Assembly (NCBI GenBank): GCA_013399855.1
Contig: VXAY01006827.1
Span: 615,073-679,072 of the forward strand
DNA from: Oxyruncus cristatus
Taxonomy: Eukaryota; Chordata; Aves; Passeriformes; Cotingidae
Length of the DNA stretch: 64,000 bases
Reading direction: 5' to 3'
Notes under the pieces: generated by a model
What the model saw: the letters and a program-made list of their open reading frames with translations, nothing else
Told to the model about the DNA's origin: nothing
Databases searched by the model: none
In this document: positions 61,501 through 64,000 of the stretch, in pieces
Numbering within the stretch: the stretch's first letter is position 1
Layout of the letters: the number at the start of each line of letters is the position of its first letter
Program-made: the position numbers and the translations under genes

Positions 61501-63359
61501 AGAAGATTCGAAACAAAACAAACGCATGCAGCGATATTCTAAACTTGCCTGGATGCAAAGCTAAAAACTGCAGCTTGCTGTCATGTGCTGGATGAAAGGA
61601 ATTGAGTCAACTCATCCTTTCCAAAAATCCCATGCCTCCTTTTTTTTTTTTTTTTCCCTTCTGTCGTGTGGGAGGAGGAGAGAATTTAGTTATTCAGTGG
61701 AACGAGGACAATTAAAAGCAAATGCAGCTTCCAGTGATGCCATCATCTGTTCGGTTAGCCCTGAGCAACACGGAGGCAGAGCCTGGCTTTTTAATTGGCC
61801 TCCTTCCTCTCTCTGGCCTGTGCTCCCCCTTGGCACAGTGGCTGGCGATTTCCAGGGTCTCTGTAGGACCGTGGTGCAGGTGTGCCCACTTTCATTTTGC
61901 CTGGACAGTCACCTGAGTTATGACTCCAGAGGGGGATGAAAGGCTCCAAGCTGCAGGGGATTGAGAGGTCATGGACGTGTCCATGGCTCCCACCGCAGAA
62001 TGAGCCTGTGGTGTCACCCTGCACCAGTGCTGGGGGATAAATGCTGCCTGAGGTAGGTCACAGGGATGTGGGCACCTTTCCCATCCTCTGCCCCTTCCCA
62101 CAGCTTGTGATCACACCAGCAGAGCAAAGGTGCCAGGGCCTCAGGTCACTGCAGTAGTCCTTGCTTCACTTCTGGAGGGGGGGCTAAATCAATCAGCGGG
62201 TCTCTAAATACCACATAGCCACCCAGGGCATGGGTATTCAGTGCCTTTTCACTTATTCACATTAAAAGTGGATCCAGAGCAGCTTTCCCGAGGAGGCAGG
62301 GGAAGCGATGCCAGAGACTCGGCTCCACCACCGCTCCGGGGGTTTTCAGTGTTACTCAGCAGTTTTGCCAGCGTCACCCTTCTATCACTTGGAAATCTCA
62401 CTCCACCTGTTCTGGAGCAGGAGAAGCAGAAGGTGTGTTCCAGCACCTTTGGGTGATGATGAATCACGCTCATGGCAAACTCTTTGGCAGCTGCCTGCCA
62501 GGGAAGCCATGGCTGGAGCAGGGGCCAGTGCCCCTGCAAAAGTGGGGCTTGCCTGGAACCCCTGCCAGCCCTAAAGCCGAAAAAAAACCAAAGCAGCCCC
62601 CTGTCCCTACACCAATATTGCCAAAGGCACGTTATTTATATGGTGGAGTGTTTTTCATACCGTGGAGGCCTGGGGTTAATGTTCCTCACAACAGCATAAA
62701 TATATTTATAGACCATGTGTGCCTGCATTTTGTTATACTTTTAACTTTATAGGCCAATGGTTAATGAAGCCAGGCTCTATTTATGCTTCTGCTGTGAAAA
62801 AAATATGTTGAATGGTATCACGCAAGAGGCTTAGGCTCTGCTGGCCCCAAACAATCTTTCAGACTGTAATTTAGGGGCTAATTCACAGTACAGAAGAATA
62901 AAGGTGGTATGTCAGAGGTGGGCTTCCCCAGGACACAGCAGAGGAAGAGAAGAACTGTTCTGGGAGTCCCTAGGATGGGCAACATTTAACCCAACTTTGC
63001 TCTTGATACTCAAAACATCGGTGTATCTGGAATTTCCTCGCTATTTCAAAGGAAAGAAAAACCCAACCACCACCAAGAGGAGTTCCCAAGTTGTACGAAA
63101 CAAATTTTTTTGCACGTTTTTAGATGCAAGTTCCTTTGCATGAGCTGATTTAAGAACGTATTGTTCATAATGTAACCACAGATCCATGGAAGGTCCCCTC
63201 CTTCATCAGTCTGCCCCGTGGCAGGGTTGGTTCTACCCAAATGCTGCTTGCAAGTGTGCCACTTGCTTATTCTTTCAAAATCTGCAGTAATGGAGATTAT
63301 TCCTCTCCAGACAGCCTGGTCCTTGGTTCAGCCCTCCAAGTAGTGAAAAAATGGCTCCT

Positions 63360-63545
63360 CTTCCTGAACCTAAAGCCCCCCAAAAGGACGTCTTTAGCAT
63401 GTTAGGACTGAGAGCACGTGGAGGCCATAGCTCCTTCTGGCAGCATTTTACATAGTTAAGGCTCTCAGCATGTCTCTCCTCAGCCTGCTCTTCTCTTTGC
63501 TGAAGCAGTCCCTTTGATCTTTCTTCATAGGTTGTGTTTGCCAGA
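63360..63545 (-). repeat. CR1-like LINE remnant (old)
   Basis: The part ctcctcagcctgctcttctc, then tttgctgaagcag and ctttcttcatagg, parallels the CR1 phrase 'agcctgctcttctccaggctgaacagccccagctctctcagcctttcttcatagg'. The upstream ttcctgaacctaaag may correspond to the 'ctaacctaaac' part. The copy is strongly diverged, and the family call is tentative. Confidence 0.42.
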
Positions 63546-64000
63546 CTGACACGTCCTTGCTTCTGTTTCCTGGACTCTGTCTTCAGCTTCACCTCATCCG
63601 CTTGCTGAGGGAAGAGAGAAGGTCCCTGCCCATGTCCCACATGCTGTGTGTGTCCTTTCAAAGACTTACCCACCTCCTCCACTGAGGAAAAATATCCCGA
63701 TGGTTCTGTGTTTCAGTACATTCTTGGCCAGAGGGAAGCATTTCGATTTTGGGTGCCTGAGCCCCAACCATTCAGCAATCTGGATCTTCTACGGAGTCCT
63801 CCTGTCAGGTTTTAACTGCAAGGTGAGTGGGATGATCCACACTGAAAAAACCCTGTGCAAAGCAAATGTTAGTGCTGCTGACAGTGTCATTGCTGCACCC
63901 CTGGGATGGAGGTGGAGCAAATTCTACCCCGAAAAACATGATGGAGAGGCTCTCTCCCTACCATGGCCTTCAGTGCTTCTCCTGGAGCACCCACCGTTCA

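Larger units (their letters stand above)
56991..64000. other. downstream intergenic region without a recognised gene
   Basis: No coding exon of a known family was recognised between the PELI1 3' end and the window edge. The next gene in mammals on this side is VPS54, from memory, and no VPS54-like frame is visible here. The stretch holds a consensus NF-kappaB site, a short 13-bp tandem repeat, a CR1-like remnant near 63.4 kb, T-rich simple tracts (near 58607-58640 and 61640-61655) and an AT-rich block at 62.62-62.90 kb that looks like a conserved non-coding element. Confidence 0.5.

Overview
The window is vertebrate nuclear DNA, almost certainly from a bird and probably a neoavian. Genes are sparse and introns long. 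It carries a typical 5'-truncated CR1 LINE, several smaller CR1 scraps, and a solo LTR whose sequence I recognise from bird endogenous retroviruses. Two degraded MIR-type SINEs fit an amniote background. Nothing indicates a prokaryote, plasmid or phage. The assembly has one run of 606 N (13109-13714).

One protein-coding gene is supported: PELI1 (Pellino-1), an FHA/RING-like E3 ubiquitin ligase of Toll-like and IL-1 receptor signalling. It lies complete on the plus strand. Six coding exons (48691-48761, 49276-49405, 50968-51069, 53067-53264, 53375-53563, 54547-55113) join with clean GT-AG borders into a 418-residue protein, the length I recall for human PELI1. A CpG-rich promoter and probable non-coding first exon lie just right of the N gap (13715-14582). 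A first intron of about 34 kb follows. The 3' UTR probably ends near 57.0 kb.

Layout: 1-12.1 kb is upstream intergenic DNA with two MIR-like SINEs. 12.15-13.1 kb holds an AT/GT microsatellite, a CR1 and a minisatellite that runs into the gap. 13.7-14.6 kb is the promoter. 14.6-48.6 kb is intron 1, with CR1 fragments, a solo LTR at 34.0-34.6 kb and a CpG-enriched, TATA-containing candidate alternative promoter at 38.9-39.8 kb. 48.6-55.1 kb holds the coding exons, and 55.1-57.0 kb the 3' UTR. 57-64 kb is downstream intergenic DNA.

I found no previously undescribed system. The best leads are three. First, a candidate internal promoter and exon whose open frame would splice in phase to PELI1 and add an N-terminal extension of up to 111 residues. 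Second, an 8-codon uORF in the first coding exon. Third, near-ideal miR-21 and miR-155 target sites in the 3' UTR. Nearly all other open frames in the window look like chance.
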